NCBI RefSeq assembly: GCF_036227205.1
Contig: NZ_CP109442.1
Coordinates: 2,232,001 to 2,296,000 of the forward strand
Direction of reading: 5' to 3'
DNA from: Amycolatopsis sp. NBC_01480
GTDB taxonomy: Bacteria > Actinomycetota > Actinomycetes > Mycobacteriales > Pseudonocardiaceae
Length of the DNA stretch: 64,000 nt
Made by a program: the position numbers and the translations under genes
Notes under the pieces: model-generated
Databases searched by the model: none
What the model was told of the DNA's origin: nothing
The model's input: only the letters and a program-made list of their open reading frames with translations
Shown: positions 36,560 through 46,835 of the stretch, piece by piece
How positions within the stretch are numbered: position 1 is the stretch's first letter
Layout: each line of letters opens with the position of its first letter

Positions 36560-37163
36560 TCGCCGACATCATCACGCCGCGGAGTTCCTTCCCGATGTCC
36601 TCCACCGGCAACGGCGGCTCGTGCGCCTGCCATTCGCGCAGCAGGCCGGTCGCGGCGCCGACGAGCGCGATCGCGGTGAGGCGGTAGTTCCGGTCGGGCG
36701 CGGCGCCCGCTTCGGCGGCGCGCCGGGCCTCCTCCTCGATGAAGGTGGCCCAGCGGTCGACCCAGACCTGGTGCTGCAGTTCCAGCTCCGGGCTGACGCC
36801 CACGGCCTCGACGTAGTTCAGCCGCGGCATCCGGGGGTCGAGGGTGACCGTGGAGACGAAGACGTCCAGCAGCCGCGCGATCCGGGTCATCGCGTCGGCC
36901 TCCCGGACCTCTTCGAGGGCGGCGGCGACGTGCCGGAGCGCGAGCGAGTTGATCTGGTCGTGCAGGGTGCGCAGGACCTCCTCCTTGCTGCCGAACTCCT
37001 CGTAGAAGTTCCGCGTGGAGACGCCCGCCCGGGTGCACAGCTGAGTGATCTTCGCCTGCCGGAAGCCGACCGAGGTGAAGAGCTCCAGCGCCGCCGTCAG
37101 CAGGCGCTCCCGGCGTTCAGCCCGTCTCTGCTCCGGCGGGACACCACCGTAGGTGCGGGCCAC
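36543..37163 (-). CDS. TetR-family regulator
   Basis: 206 aa. Helix-turn-helix AKITQLCTRAGVSTRNFYEE (residues ~39-58) followed by FGSKEEVLRTL. The C-terminal domain resembles the TetR_C group with a conserved PRLNYVEAVGVS stretch, common in actinobacterial fatty-acid regulators. No obvious divergent target; it stands alone between DUF805 and the end of the urease operon. The operator was not found. Confidence 0.9.
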   Translation of the reverse strand: MARTYGGVPPEQRRAERRERLLTAALELFTSVGFRQAKITQLCTRAGVSTRNFYEEFGSKEEVLRTLHDQINSLALRHVAAALEEVREADAMTRIARLLDVFVSTVTLDPRMPRLNYVEAVGVSPELELQHQVWVDRWATFIEEEARRAAEAGAAPDRNYRLTAIALVGAATGLLREWQAHEPPLPVEDIGKELRGVMMSAITRAE

Positions 37164-37484
37164 CGGCCCCTCCCTTCCCTACCTTGCGAAAAAGCCGATT
37201 ACCGAATCAACGCCGGGCAAACGGTCCCACCGGGTCCCGATGGCACCGCGCTCGTCGATTTGCCTCCTCGCGCGGGCAGACATTAGCGAGAGCGGGAACA
37301 CCACGTGCGCCCAGGCCCCTTTCCCTGCGGTGAACGGTTCTGCTCGGCGCGCCAAAGTCCTTGGCACGTCAGGGAAACACCGCAAATCGGTCGCGTTTTC
37401 CCGGCCCGGCGCGGTGTTCGGCAAACGCACGTGCAGCCGCACGCGTGCCGGTGTGGCACAGTCGCCGAACCGAGGGACGAAGTA
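37164..37484. other. Non-coding region between TetR and ureD
   Basis: 321 bp without a supported gene. It holds the promoter side of the TetR gene and the 3' side of the urease operon. Two small hairpins are visible: GCCAA-agtcc-TTGGC near 37350 and GTGCC-ggtgt-GGCAC near 37448, the second a possible terminator for the urease mRNA. Confidence 0.5.
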
Positions 37485-38182
37485 TTAGCAGTCCAGGCCT
37501 TTCAAGGCAACAACGGCGTCCGCGGCCAGCGAAGTCGTCATAGTCGCCCCGGCCGCCAGCGGCACCCTCGACCACCATTCGCCGGAAGCCGCGGGCCGCG
37601 GCTCGCCGCCGACCTCGAGATCAGTCGCGAGCACACGCCGTCCCGCGAGGACCGCAAGGCTCGCGTCGAGCGCCGGGTCCCCGATGGACTGGGTCTGGCG
37701 CAGCACCGGGAGGTCACCGCGAGTCACCGCGACGGTCGTGGTGAGCCGGCCCGGGCGTTCCCCGGCGCGGCCCAGCACCAGCACCTCGCGGGTGCGGAAA
37801 TAGGAGTTCTCCGCGAGCGCCGCGCGCAGCACCGCGGTGTGGTTCGCCCGCGCGGTGACGACGGTCGGCTCCGGCCGGTACTCCAGCGAGCCGCCGTCCG
37901 CCACCTCGATGTCCACAATGGACGTACTCGGCTCGCCGTGGAGCCCGGGCAGCGCAAGCGTTGCCGCGACGCCGGAGAGGTGCAGCGTCGCACCGGGCCC
38001 GACCCGGATGTCCAGCAGCAGCTCGTCCCCGCCCAACGGCGCGGTGGCCGAGCTGACGAGGTGCACCACGGCGTCACGGCCGGTGTGGCGGCGGGGAAAC
38101 AGCGTCAGCGGCGCCATCGAACGCAGCTCACGCAAGATCGTGCGCCCGCCTTCGAAACACGCGACGACCCGGGCGTGTGCCT

Positions 38183-38186
<4 letters not shown>
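37485..38186 (-). CDS. ureD: Urease accessory protein UreD
   Basis: 233 aa. Scaffold of the UreDFG complex that loads nickel into urease. Conserved UreD blocks [20 protein letters not shown] and [17 protein letters not shown] are present. It starts at a GTG that overlaps the ureG stop (GTGA). Last gene of ureABCFGD. UreE is absent, as in many actinobacteria. Confidence 0.92.
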
Positions 38187-38885
<699 letters not shown>

Positions 38886-38896
<11 letters not shown>

Positions 38897-39572
38897 AGAG
38901 ACGCACCTCTTCCTCGTGGTGCCGGGCGTGGGCCTCGGCGAACAGGTCCAGCGCGGGTGATCCCGGCGCCGGGAGCTCCGCCGGGTCGAGCCCTGCGACG
39001 CCGGCGGCGTGTTCGGACACCCGCCGCACTTCGTCACCGAGCCGCGCGACCACGGCGTTGACCGCGAAGGGATCCAGGCCCAGCAACCGGACGGCGGCAC
39101 TGGCCGGACCGCTGACCGCCAGGTACGCGACCGCCATCGCGGCGTCGGACGGCGATCCCCCCGCCACCCCGACCAGCGCGCCGAGGACGATCGGGTGATG
39201 CGGCCGCGGTGTCTCGGCGAGCAGCGTGGTGAGCACCGGCGACGGCCACGCGACCCGGCCCGCACGGGCGGTGCCGCGGCCCTGCGCCCGTGACGCCTGA
39301 CGCTGCGCGGGCGAGGGCGTGCGGGCGTCCAGCTCGACGTCCAGCCGTCGCCAGTGTCCACCTTGGACTCCACGGGCGGCGGCATGCGTTGCCGCGGCGG
39401 CGAAAACTGCCGCGATCAACCCTGCCGTACGCAATCGTCCGAAAAGGAATCCCGGCAGGTCCCGTTCGGAGGTCACGAGCTTGCGGCTCACGGCTTCCTC
39501 GAGCCCGCCCGAGTGAACGTGCCCGCCGCCGGGGAAGCGCGAGTCGGCGAGGATCAGCGTGGACAGGTCCAT
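38886..39572 (-). CDS. ureF: Urease accessory protein UreF
   Basis: 228 aa. Activates UreG within the UreDFG complex. Starts [20 protein letters not shown], with the family motif DSRFPxGxxxHSGGLE. A somewhat diverged, Arg/Ala-rich middle (residues ~70-110). The start overlaps the ureC stop by one base (TGATG). Confidence 0.9.
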
Positions 39573-41293
39573 CAGAACAAGAAGTACCGTTGGGCCATCG
39601 GCAGTTCCGTGACCGGCTGCGGCTCGATCAGCTCGCCGTCCACGTGCACGGCGAAGCTGTCCGGCTCCACGCGCACGTCCGGCGTCGCGTCGTTGAGCAC
39701 CATGTCCGCCTTGGTCCGCGCGCGGGTGTTGGCCACGGCGACCAGCGGGCGGCGGATGCCGAACCGCTCAGCCAGGCCCGAGCCCAGCGCCTCGGGCGCC
39801 ACGAAGTGCAGGCTCGACGCGGCCGCCACGGGCGGGGCGGCGCCGAACATCGGACGCGCCAGCACCGGCTGCGGCGTGGGGATCGAGGCGTTCGCGTCGC
39901 CCATCGCCGCCCACGCCGGGAAGCCGCCCTTGAGCACGACGTGCGGCCGGACGCCGAAGAACTTCGGCTCCCACAGCACCAGGTCGGCGAGCTTGCCGAC
40001 CTCCACCGAGCCGATCTCCGACTCCATCCCGTGCGCGATGGCCGGGTTGATCGTGTACTTCGCGACGTAACGGCGGGCGCGCAGGTTGTCGGCCGCGCCG
40101 TCGCCGGGCAGCGCGCCGCGGCGGCGTTTCATGACGTGCGCGGTCTGCCAGGTGCGGATGACCACCTCGCCGATCCGGCCCATCGCCTGCGCGTCCGAGC
40201 TCATCATCGAGATCGCGCCCAGGTCGTGCAGCACGTCCTCGGCGGCGATGGTGGTCGGCCGGATGCGGCTCTCGGCGAACGCGAGGTCCTCGGGCACCGA
40301 CGGGTTCAGGTGGTGGCAGACCATCAGCATGTCGAGGTGCTCGTCGAGGGTGTTCGCGGTGTGCGGGCGGGTCGGGTTGGTCGAGGACGGCAGGATGTTC
40401 GGCAGCCCGACCACCTCGATGATGTCCGGCGCGTGCCCGCCGCCGGCCCCCTCGGTGTGGTACGCGTTGATCGACCGGCCGCCGATGGCGTCCACAGTGG
40501 ACTCCAGGAAGCCGGCCTCGTTGAGCGTGTCGGTGTGGATCGCGACCTGGACGCCGGACTCGTCGGCCACGGTCAGGCAGGCGTCGATGGCGGCCGGGGT
40601 GGTGCCCCAGTCCTCGTGCAGCTTGAACCCGCCCGCGCCGGCGGCCAGCTGCTCGCGCAGCGCCTCGTGCCGGACGGTGTTCCCCTTGCCCAGCAACAGC
40701 ACGTTCACCGGGTAACCGTCCATGGCGGACAGCATCCGGCCGAGGTTCCACGCGCCGGGCGTGACGGTGGTGGCCTTGGTGCCCTCGTTCGGGCCGGTGC
40801 CGCCGCCGACCAGCGTGGTCAGCCCGGCGGCCAGCGCGGTGTCCACCAGCTGCGGGCAGATGAAGTGCACGTGGCAGTCGATGCCGCCCGCGGTGAGGAT
40901 CTTCCCGTTGCCGGACAGCACCTCCGTGGACGGGCCGATCACCAGCGCCGGGTCGACGCCGTCCATGGTGTCCGGGTTGCCCGCCTTGCCGATGCCGGCG
41001 ATCCGGCCGTCGCGCACCCCGACGTCGGCCTTCACGATGCCCCAGTGGTCGAGGATCACGGCGCCGGTGATGACCAGGTCCGGCGCGCCCTCGGCCCGGG
41101 TGGCCATGCCCTGGCCCATCGACTCGCGGATCACTTTTCCGCCGCCGAAGAGCACCTCGTCGCCCGAGCCGTCCGGGCCCATCGAGCGGTCTTCGGTCAC
41201 CTCGATCAGCAAGTCGGTGTCGGCGAGCCGGATGCGGTCGCCGGTGGTCGGCCCGAACAACTCGGCGTAACGGGCGCGGTCGATCTGCGGCAT
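39572..41293 (-). CDS. ureC: Urease alpha subunit
   Basis: 573 aa catalytic subunit: urea + H2O to ammonia and carbamate. Nickel ligands and catalytic residues are in place: [24 protein letters not shown] with the carbamylated Lys, [25 protein letters not shown] (catalytic flap His region) and [12 protein letters not shown]. Full length and apparently functional. Sits 3 bp from ureB. Confidence 0.96.
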   Translation of the reverse strand: MPQIDRARYAELFGPTTGDRIRLADTDLLIEVTEDRSMGPDGSGDEVLFGGGKVIRESMGQGMATRAEGAPDLVITGAVILDHWGIVKADVGVRDGRIAGIGKAGNPDTMDGVDPALVIGPSTEVLSGNGKILTAGGIDCHVHFICPQLVDTALAAGLTTLVGGGTGPNEGTKATTVTPGAWNLGRMLSAMDGYPVNVLLLGKGNTVRHEALREQLAAGAGGFKLHEDWGTTPAAIDACLTVADESGVQVAIHTDTLNEAGFLESTVDAIGGRSINAYHTEGAGGGHAPDIIEVVGLPNILPSSTNPTRPHTANTLDEHLDMLMVCHHLNPSVPEDLAFAESRIRPTTIAAEDVLHDLGAISMMSSDAQAMGRIGEVVIRTWQTAHVMKRRRGALPGDGAADNLRARRYVAKYTINPAIAHGMESEIGSVEVGKLADLVLWEPKFFGVRPHVVLKGGFPAWAAMGDANASIPTPQPVLARPMFGAAPPVAAASSLHFVAPEALGSGLAERFGIRRPLVAVANTRARTKADMVLNDATPDVRVEPDSFAVHVDGELIEPQPVTELPMAQRYFLF

Positions 41294-41296
41294 CGG

Positions 41297-41602
41297 CTAG
41301 AACTCCCCAGCGTGTTCGGAGCGTAATCCCGGCACCCGCCGGCTGCCCCGGAGCGGAACGAGGTCCACTTCGCGTTCGATGCCCGGTTCGAAGCGCACGG
41401 ACGTGCCGGCGGGCACGTCGAGCCGGTGCCCTCGCGCGGCGTCGCGGTCGAACTCCAGGCCGGGGTTCACCGCCGCGAAGTGGTAGTGCGAACCGACCTG
41501 AACGGGCCGGTCGCCGAGGTTGCGCACGATCAGCCGGACCCGCTCGCGTCCCGGGTTCAGCTCCACCGGGCCGTCGCCGGGGATGATCTCTCCTGGCCGC
41601 AC
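41297..41602 (-). CDS. ureB: Urease beta subunit
   Basis: 101 aa from a GTG start ([20 protein letters not shown]). The block [18 protein letters not shown] is the family signature. Slightly shorter than many homologues at the C-terminus. 11 bp from ureA. Confidence 0.94.
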   Translation of the reverse strand: MRPGEIIPGDGPVELNPGRERVRLIVRNLGDRPVQVGSHYHFAAVNPGLEFDRDAARGHRLDVPAGTSVRFEPGIEREVDLVPLRGSRRVPGLRSEHAGEF

Positions 41603-41613
41603 TCGCGCGCCTC

Positions 41614-41916
41614 CTAGACGATCGGGTCGTGCACGGTGACGAGCTTCGTGCCGTCCGGGAAAGTGGCCTCCACCTGCACGGAGTCGACCATCTCCGGCAC
41701 CCCGCCGAGCACCTGCGCGCGAGCGAGCACAGTGCGCCCGCTCGCCACCAGCTCGCTCACCGTGCGGCCGTCGCGGGCGCCTTCGAGCACGTGGTCGGTG
41801 ATCAGCGCGACGGCCTCGGGGTAGTTGAGGAGCACGCCGCGCTCGAGCCGCCGGCGGGCCACATCAGCCGCGACGTGGACCAACAGCTTGTCGCGCTCCT
41901 GGGGGCTGAGGTGCAT
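41614..41916 (-). CDS. ureA: Urease gamma subunit
   Basis: 100 aa, [20 protein letters not shown] and [20 protein letters not shown] are diagnostic. First gene of the operon; divergent from citrate synthase 2 across a 293-bp region that contains the GTTTCCGAAAC palindrome. Confidence 0.95.
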   Translation of the reverse strand: MHLSPQERDKLLVHVAADVARRRLERGVLLNYPEAVALITDHVLEGARDGRTVSELVASGRTVLARAQVLGGVPEMVDSVQVEATFPDGTKLVTVHDPIV

Positions 41917-41951
41917 GGGCTAGGTCTATCACCGGGCGGGCACACGCGCCC

Positions 41952-41962
41952 GTTTCCGAAAC
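41952..41962. promoter_or_regulatory. GTTTC-C-GAAAC palindrome upstream of ureA
   Basis: Perfect 5-bp inverted repeat 36-46 bp upstream of the ureA start. GAAAC is also the b-site half of actinobacterial GlnR boxes; a second GAAAC lies at about 42063 (GTGACCGAAACC). Urease is a known GlnR target in related genera, so nitrogen control is plausible but unproven here. Confidence 0.3.
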
Positions 41963-42209
41963 ACAGGATTTACCTGCAGTCCACCCCGTCGATCACAGCC
42001 TGTTGCCGGAGAACTTCCCGCAAGCGGGCTGCCTGGACTGAATCGTTCTCGTAATCGTGACCGAAACCACCACATCTTTCATTGCCCGGGGGCCTTCGGA
42101 GGAGCAAGGTTTGTCCAACCGTGCGATGAGGCGCGCCACCGCCAGCGTGTATCCCGTCCGCGCGAGTACGACCAAGCCGGGGAAATGCGCATCGAAAGGT
42201 TTTGCGAGA

Positions 42210-43355
42210 GTGACAACCTCCACTATCAGCAAGACGGGTTCCGACCAAGCCGACGACGGGTTCCGACCGGGCCTTGAGGGCGTGGTCGCTTTCCGCACCG
42301 AAATCGCCGAACCGGACCGGGACGGCGGGGCGCTGCGTTATCGCGGCGTCGACATCGAGGACCTCGCCGGCAAGGTGACCTTCGGTGACGTATGGGCGCT
42401 TCTGGTCGACGGCCGCTTCGGCCACAGCCTCCCGCCGGCCGAGCCGTTCCCGCTGCCGGTGCACACCGGTGACGTGCGCGTCGACGTCCAGTCCGCGCTC
42501 GCCATGCTGGCCCCGATCTGGGGCTACCGCCCACTGCTCGACATCACCGACGCCGAAGCCCGCGAGCAGCTCGCGCGCGCTTCGGTGATGGCGCTGTCGT
42601 ACGTCGCCCAGTCCGCGCGCGGCATCAGCCAGCCGGCCGTCCCGCAGGCGCGGGTCGACGAGGCCGCCTCCATCACCGAGCGGTTCATGATCCGCTGGCG
42701 CGGCGAGCCGGACCCGGCCCACGTCCGCGCGCTGGACGCCTACTGGGTTTCCGCCGCCGAGCACGGCCTCAACGCCTCCACCTTTACCGCGCGCGTGATC
42801 GCGTCGACCGGCGCGGACGTCGCGGCCGCGATGTCGGGCGCGATCGGCGCGATGTCCGGGCCGCTGCACGGCGGCGCCCCGGCGCGCGTGCTGCCGATGA
42901 TCGAAGAGGTCGAGCGGACCGGTGACGCCCGTGGTCTGGTCAAGGGCATCCTCGACCGCAAGGAACGGCTGATGGGCTTCGGCCACCGCGTGTACCGCGC
43001 GGAGGACCCGCGGGCGCGCGTGCTTCGCCGTACCTGCAAGGAACTCGGCGCCGAGCGCTACGAGGTGGCGGCCTCGCTGGAGCAGGCGGCGCTGGCCGAG
43101 CTGCGCGAGCGGCGCCCGGATCACCCCATCGAGACCAACGTGGAGTTCTGGGCCGCGGTGATCCTGGACTTCGCCCAGGTGCCGCCGCACATGATGCCGG
43201 CGATGTTCTCCTCCGCCCGGACCGCGGGCTGGGCCGCGCACATCCTGGAGCAGAAGCAGACCGGGCGGCTCGTGCGCCCGTCCGCCAAGTACGTCGGCCC
43301 CGAGCCGCGCAAGCCCGAGGACGTCGAGGGCTGGGACAGCGTCACCAAGCACTGA
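42210..43355 (+). CDS. citA: Citrate synthase 2 (short type)
   Basis: 381 aa from the GTG at 42210. The frame is open to 42057, but the upstream part (SVYPVRASTTKPGK) is not citrate synthase-like. Catalytic His blocks AEHGLNASTFTAR and MGFGHRVYRAEDPRARVL are present. At the position of the catalytic Asp the sequence is ETNVEFWAAV, with Glu instead of Asp, unlike gltA in this window (YPNVDFY). It could be a citrate or 2-methylcitrate synthase with altered kinetics. Followed by palindrome B2. Confidence 0.88.
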   Translation: MTTSTISKTGSDQADDGFRPGLEGVVAFRTEIAEPDRDGGALRYRGVDIEDLAGKVTFGDVWALLVDGRFGHSLPPAEPFPLPVHTGDVRVDVQSALAMLAPIWGYRPLLDITDAEAREQLARASVMALSYVAQSARGISQPAVPQARVDEAASITERFMIRWRGEPDPAHVRALDAYWVSAAEHGLNASTFTARVIASTGADVAAAMSGAIGAMSGPLHGGAPARVLPMIEEVERTGDARGLVKGILDRKERLMGFGHRVYRAEDPRARVLRRTCKELGAERYEVAASLEQAALAELRERRPDHPIETNVEFWAAVILDFAQVPPHMMPAMFSSARTAGWAAHILEQKQTGRLVRPSAKYVGPEPRKPEDVEGWDSVTKH

Positions 43356-43364
43356 CCCCCGTTG

Positions 43365-43417
43365 GCCCTGAAGGCCACCATGAGGGTCGTTCATGCCCTC
43401 ATGGTGGCCTTCAGGGC
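43365..43417. repeat. Palindrome family B, copy 2
   Basis: Perfect 22-bp arms, 43365-43386 (GCCCTGAAGGCCACCATGAG...) and 43396-43417, loop TCGTTCATG. Arm sequence identical to copy 1 at 29073, loop different. Lies between the convergent citA and TetR genes. Confidence 0.93.
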
Positions 43418-43428
43418 ATCTCAGGCCT

Positions 43429-44043
43429 TCACGGCGTCAGGGCCACGGGCACGGTGGGGTCGTGGGCCGCGGTGGCCGAGAGCATCGCGGTGAGCTGGTC
43501 GACGAGCCAGCCGTCGAGCGATTCCCGGGGCACCGTGCGCTCCTGCAGCCAGCTCAGCAACGCGCCTTCGACGACCGCCGTCCAGCAGCGCAAGGTCAGC
43601 AGCAGCAAGGGCGACGGCTCGGTGACGGCGAGCGCGTCCAGGATCAGCTCCACCGCGCGGTTGCGGACCTCGTCGATCGCCGCGTCGGTCTCGGACGTCG
43701 CGATCACGGAACCGCTGCGCAGCAACGCGACGTAGCCCGCGCGGTAGTGGTCGGCGACGTCCACCAGCCCGCGCACCGCGGCGCGCAGCCGTTCCCGCGG
43801 CGGCCCCTCCTCCAGTCCGGCCAGGCCGTCGACGAGGCCGACGGTCACCGTCCGCAGCGCCTCGACCTGCAGCTCGCGCAGGCTGGAGAAGTACCGGTAG
43901 AACAACGGCCGCGACACCATGGCGCGCCCGATGATGTCGTCCACCGTCACCAGCTCCGGCGCGCGGCTGCCGAACAGGTCCAGCGCCGCCGCGATCAGCT
44001 CGTCGCGCCGGGCCTGCGGGGACATCCGGCGCGGCCGGCTCAC
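43429..44043 (-). CDS. TetR-family regulator, co-transcribed with ephD-like gene
   Basis: 204 aa from the GTG at 44043. Helix-turn-helix VTVDDIIGRAMVSRPLFYRY. The start overlaps the stop of the ephD-like gene (GTGA), so both are on one transcript. It probably feeds back on the palindrome in front of that operon. Confidence 0.87.
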   Translation of the reverse strand: MSRPRRMSPQARRDELIAAALDLFGSRAPELVTVDDIIGRAMVSRPLFYRYFSSLRELQVEALRTVTVGLVDGLAGLEEGPPRERLRAAVRGLVDVADHYRAGYVALLRSGSVIATSETDAAIDEVRNRAVELILDALAVTEPSPLLLLTLRCWTAVVEGALLSWLQERTVPRESLDGWLVDQLTAMLSATAAHDPTVPVALTP

Positions 44044-45761
44044 GGGGTCAGGTCCAGCTTCGCCGCCGCGCGCAGCAAACCGGGCGTCAGCCGCGAAAGC
44101 ACCAGCGCCGCCTTGGCTTCCGGAGTGGACGGCTGGATCGCGACGTCCTTCTCCACCGCGCGCAGGATGTCGCGCGCCACCTTCTCCGGCCCGAACCCGC
44201 GCCGTGCGTAAAGCTTCGTGGACGCCTTCTGCCGACGGCTTTCCTCCGCCGCGTCGACCCCGACGAACCGCGTGGTGTTGGTGATGTTCGTCTGCACCAG
44301 CCCCGGGCAGATCGCGGTGACCCCGATGCCATCGGCGGCCAGCTCGGCGCGCAGCCCGATGCTCAGGGTGAGCACCGCGGACTTCGTCGTGGCGTACGCG
44401 GTGAGGATCTTCGACGGCAGGTACGCCGCGGCCGAGGCGAGGTTGACGATCTGGCCGCCCTCCGCGCGCTCCTTCAGCATCGGCGCGAACGCGCGGCAGC
44501 CGTGGATCACGCCCCACAGGTTGACGTCGATCACCTTCTCCCAGTCGCGCAGCGAGGTGTCGAGGAACGGCCCGGACATGCCGATGCCCGCGTTGTTCAC
44601 CACGATGTCCGGCACGCCGAACTCCGCGCGCACCTGCTCGGCGAACCGGGTGACGGCCTCGCCGTCCGAGGAGTCCACTGTGTACTCACCAGCGGTGACA
44701 CCCTTGTCCCGCAGCAGCTTCGCCGTTTCCACGGCCGCGGCGGAGTTGATGTCGGTGACCACCACGTCCGCGCCCTCGTCGGCGAACGCCAGCGCGGTGG
44801 CACGGCCGATGCCACTGCCCGCCCCGGTGACCACCACCAGCTTGTGCGCGAACCGGCCGCGCTTCTCCCCGACGCGCGACCGCTTCAGCGCGCGGGATTC
44901 GTCGCCGCCCTCGGCGTACTCGATCAGCTCGGCCGCCGCGCCGGCGATCACGTCCGGCCGGCTGCGCGTGACCCAGTGCGAGCCGGTGATCCGCCGTACC
45001 CGCAGGTCCGGCGCCCAGCGTTCGACCTCGGTCTGCAACGGAGTGGTGACGTACGCGTCGCGGGTCGGGGCGAGCACCTGCACCGGGACTTCCGCGGGCC
45101 GCGGGACCGGGCGGGTCAGCCTGGTCATCATGTTGGCGCGGTAGAGCTTCAGCCCGTGGATGCCGTCGATGGTGGACGGCGGGGCCTCGGCCGGCTCGAG
45201 CCTGCCGATCATCGCCTTCATGAAACCGGTGCGCCACAACAGTTCCGGCACCACCGGAAGCTGGAAGAACAGGATGTAGCCGGAGTGCAGGAACTGGCGC
45301 GCGGCGTTGCCGAGCCGCTTCGGCGACGGCCGGCTCAGCTGCGCGCGGAACCACGCGCCGGCGTGGTCGAGGCTGGGACCGGAGATCGAGGTGAACGACG
45401 CGATGCGGCCGCGCAGCTCGTCGCCGGTGACCGCGTGCCAGGTCTGGATCGAGCCCCAGTCGTGCGCGAGCAGGTGCACCTTGCCGGTCGGCTGCACCGC
45501 GTCGACCACCGCGGCGAGGTCCGAGGCGAGCTGGTCGAGGCGGTACGCACTGCGGCTGCGCGGCTTGTCGGACTCACCCGCGCCGCGCACGTCGTAGACC
45601 ACCACGCGGTGACGGCGGCCCAGCTCGGCGGCCACGCCGTCCCACATCGAGCCGTTGTCCGGATAGCCGTGCACGAGCACAACCGTGGGCCCGTCCGCGG
45701 CACCGGTCACGCGGACCGAGAGGCGGACACCGTCACTGGCGGTCACCTGCTTGTGAGACAT
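44040..45761 (-). CDS. ephD: Fusion of alpha/beta hydrolase (epoxide hydrolase-like) and short-chain dehydrogenase
   Basis: 573 aa, two enzymes in one chain as in mycobacterial EphD. Residues 1-285: alpha/beta hydrolase with oxyanion motif HGYPDN (31-36), nucleophile Asp101 in LAHDWGS as in epoxide hydrolases, and catalytic His262 in TGSHWV. Residues ~305-573: classical SDR with TGAGSGIG (312-319), NNAG, Ser443 and Y456-x-x-x-K460. The linker is short and charged. A two-step lipid conversion (epoxide or ester opening, then alcohol/ketone redox) is inferred. Coupled to a downstream TetR gene. No frameshift between halves. Confidence 0.88.
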   Translation of the reverse strand: MSHKQVTASDGVRLSVRVTGAADGPTVVLVHGYPDNGSMWDGVAAELGRRHRVVVYDVRGAGESDKPRSRSAYRLDQLASDLAAVVDAVQPTGKVHLLAHDWGSIQTWHAVTGDELRGRIASFTSISGPSLDHAGAWFRAQLSRPSPKRLGNAARQFLHSGYILFFQLPVVPELLWRTGFMKAMIGRLEPAEAPPSTIDGIHGLKLYRANMMTRLTRPVPRPAEVPVQVLAPTRDAYVTTPLQTEVERWAPDLRVRRITGSHWVTRSRPDVIAGAAAELIEYAEGGDESRALKRSRVGEKRGRFAHKLVVVTGAGSGIGRATALAFADEGADVVVTDINSAAAVETAKLLRDKGVTAGEYTVDSSDGEAVTRFAEQVRAEFGVPDIVVNNAGIGMSGPFLDTSLRDWEKVIDVNLWGVIHGCRAFAPMLKERAEGGQIVNLASAAAYLPSKILTAYATTKSAVLTLSIGLRAELAADGIGVTAICPGLVQTNITNTTRFVGVDAAEESRRQKASTKLYARRGFGPEKVARDILRAVEKDVAIQPSTPEAKAALVLSRLTPGLLRAAAKLDLTP

Positions 45762-45773
45762 CCTGTCATGTTA

Positions 45774-45784
45774 GACAACTTGTC
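45774..45784. promoter_or_regulatory. GACAA-C-TTGTC operator at ephD-like promoter
   Basis: Perfect 5-bp inverted repeat 13-23 bp upstream of the ephD-like ATG (minus strand), overlapping TTGACA (45781-45786, minus) and next to TAACAT, which sits 6 nt before the start as a leaderless -10. A likely target of the co-transcribed TetR. Confidence 0.5.
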
Positions 45785-45939
45785 AACAAGCTGGTTCACC
45801 TCAGTGGCGGTTCCGCTTCGCCGGATGTTCGTGCGTCACCGCCTTTTCGCTGTTCATGACGGTGTTTTCGCTGGTTCCACGGGAAACCATGACGCTGCTG
45901 GACCGTCGGCGCTGATCCTGGTAAGCCTTGTCCGTGACC

Positions 45940-46731
45940 ATGGACACGATCGACTTGCACAGCGTCAATCCTTGGGAGCTTTCCTTTCTACGCCACGAGG
46001 TGGGTGGCTACTTCTCCCATGGCCTCGAACTCGCGCCGGGGGCGACCGTACTTGACGTCGGCGCCAACATCGGCGTCTTCTCGGCCGCCGTCTACGAACG
46101 GTTGGACGGCGATGTGCGGATCTACGCCTTCGAGCCGCTGCCGCCGCTGTATGAAACGCTCGACCGCAACGCTCGCGAGTTCTTCGACGGACGGCTGACC
46201 GCGTTGCCTTACGGACTGGCCGACCGTGACGAGGAGCTTGACTTCAGCTACTTTCCGGCCGCTACGATCTTCTCGTCGTCCTGGCGGGGTGAGGACACCG
46301 TCGAGGCCGAGCGGCAGCGGGTCACCGCCAGCATGGTCGAGGCGATCCGACAGGGCGGCCTGGGACCGGTCTTGCGCCGCGTGCCCGCTCCGGTCCTGCG
46401 CGGTCTGGTCAGTCGCAAGCTGCGGGTGTTGCGGAACCTCGAAACGCACCGGGTTCTGGTCAGGCCCCTGTCCGCGGTATTCGACGAGCGGGACATCGGT
46501 CACGTCGATCTGCTCAAGGTCGATGTCGAAGGTGCCGAGCTCGACGTGCTGCGGGGTATCGAGGACCGGCACTGGCCGTTGATCCGGCAGGTCGTCGTCG
46601 AGGTTGAAGGCTGGCGGCAGAACCGCGACGCAGTTCGCGAGATCCTTCTCGGGCGCGGCTTCGCCGTCGATGTGGAGCAGGATCCGGTACAGCTGGCCGC
46701 CGACATCGGCATGGTGTTCGCGGCCCGTTAG
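45940..46731 (+). CDS. FkbM-family methyltransferase
   Basis: 263 aa from ATG 45940; GTG 45934 and TTG 45928 are alternatives and no strong ribosome-binding site decides. The SAM-binding motif VLDVGANIGVFSAAVYERL and YAFEPLPPLYETLDRN are typical of FkbM O-methyltransferases, with the conserved LLKVDVEGAELDVLRGI block near residue 190. Codon use is less GC-biased than its neighbours (CTT, TTT, CTA, CCT, GAG clusters), suggesting horizontal acquisition. No biosynthetic genes surround it; the substrate (sugar or natural product hydroxyl) is unknown. Confidence 0.87.
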   Translation: MDTIDLHSVNPWELSFLRHEVGGYFSHGLELAPGATVLDVGANIGVFSAAVYERLDGDVRIYAFEPLPPLYETLDRNAREFFDGRLTALPYGLADRDEELDFSYFPAATIFSSSWRGEDTVEAERQRVTASMVEAIRQGGLGPVLRRVPAPVLRGLVSRKLRVLRNLETHRVLVRPLSAVFDERDIGHVDLLKVDVEGAELDVLRGIEDRHWPLIRQVVVEVEGWRQNRDAVREILLGRGFAVDVEQDPVQLAADIGMVFAAR

Positions 46732-46755
46732 CGGCGGTGACCCGACGTTGACGCT

Positions 46756-46779
46756 CCTGTCCACCGTTCGGTGGACAGG
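46756..46779. terminator. Palindrome CCTGTCCACCG-TT-CGGTGGACAGG
   Basis: Perfect 11-bp arms with a 2-nt loop, 24 bp after the FkbM stop and 57 bp before the ABC operon. It may terminate FkbM transcription or act as operator for the ABC/two-component operon; TTGACG at 46748-46753 overlaps its edge. Confidence 0.5.
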
Positions 46780-46835
46780 CGGATTCCACTGGCCGGACGT
46801 CCCGCGAACCCGGTCCGTGACCGCAGGCTTGAGCC

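Noticed and set aside
44040..45761. Assembly fusion of two separate genes
   Set aside because: One uninterrupted frame with a short linker, and the same hydrolase-SDR fusion is known in mycobacterial EphD.
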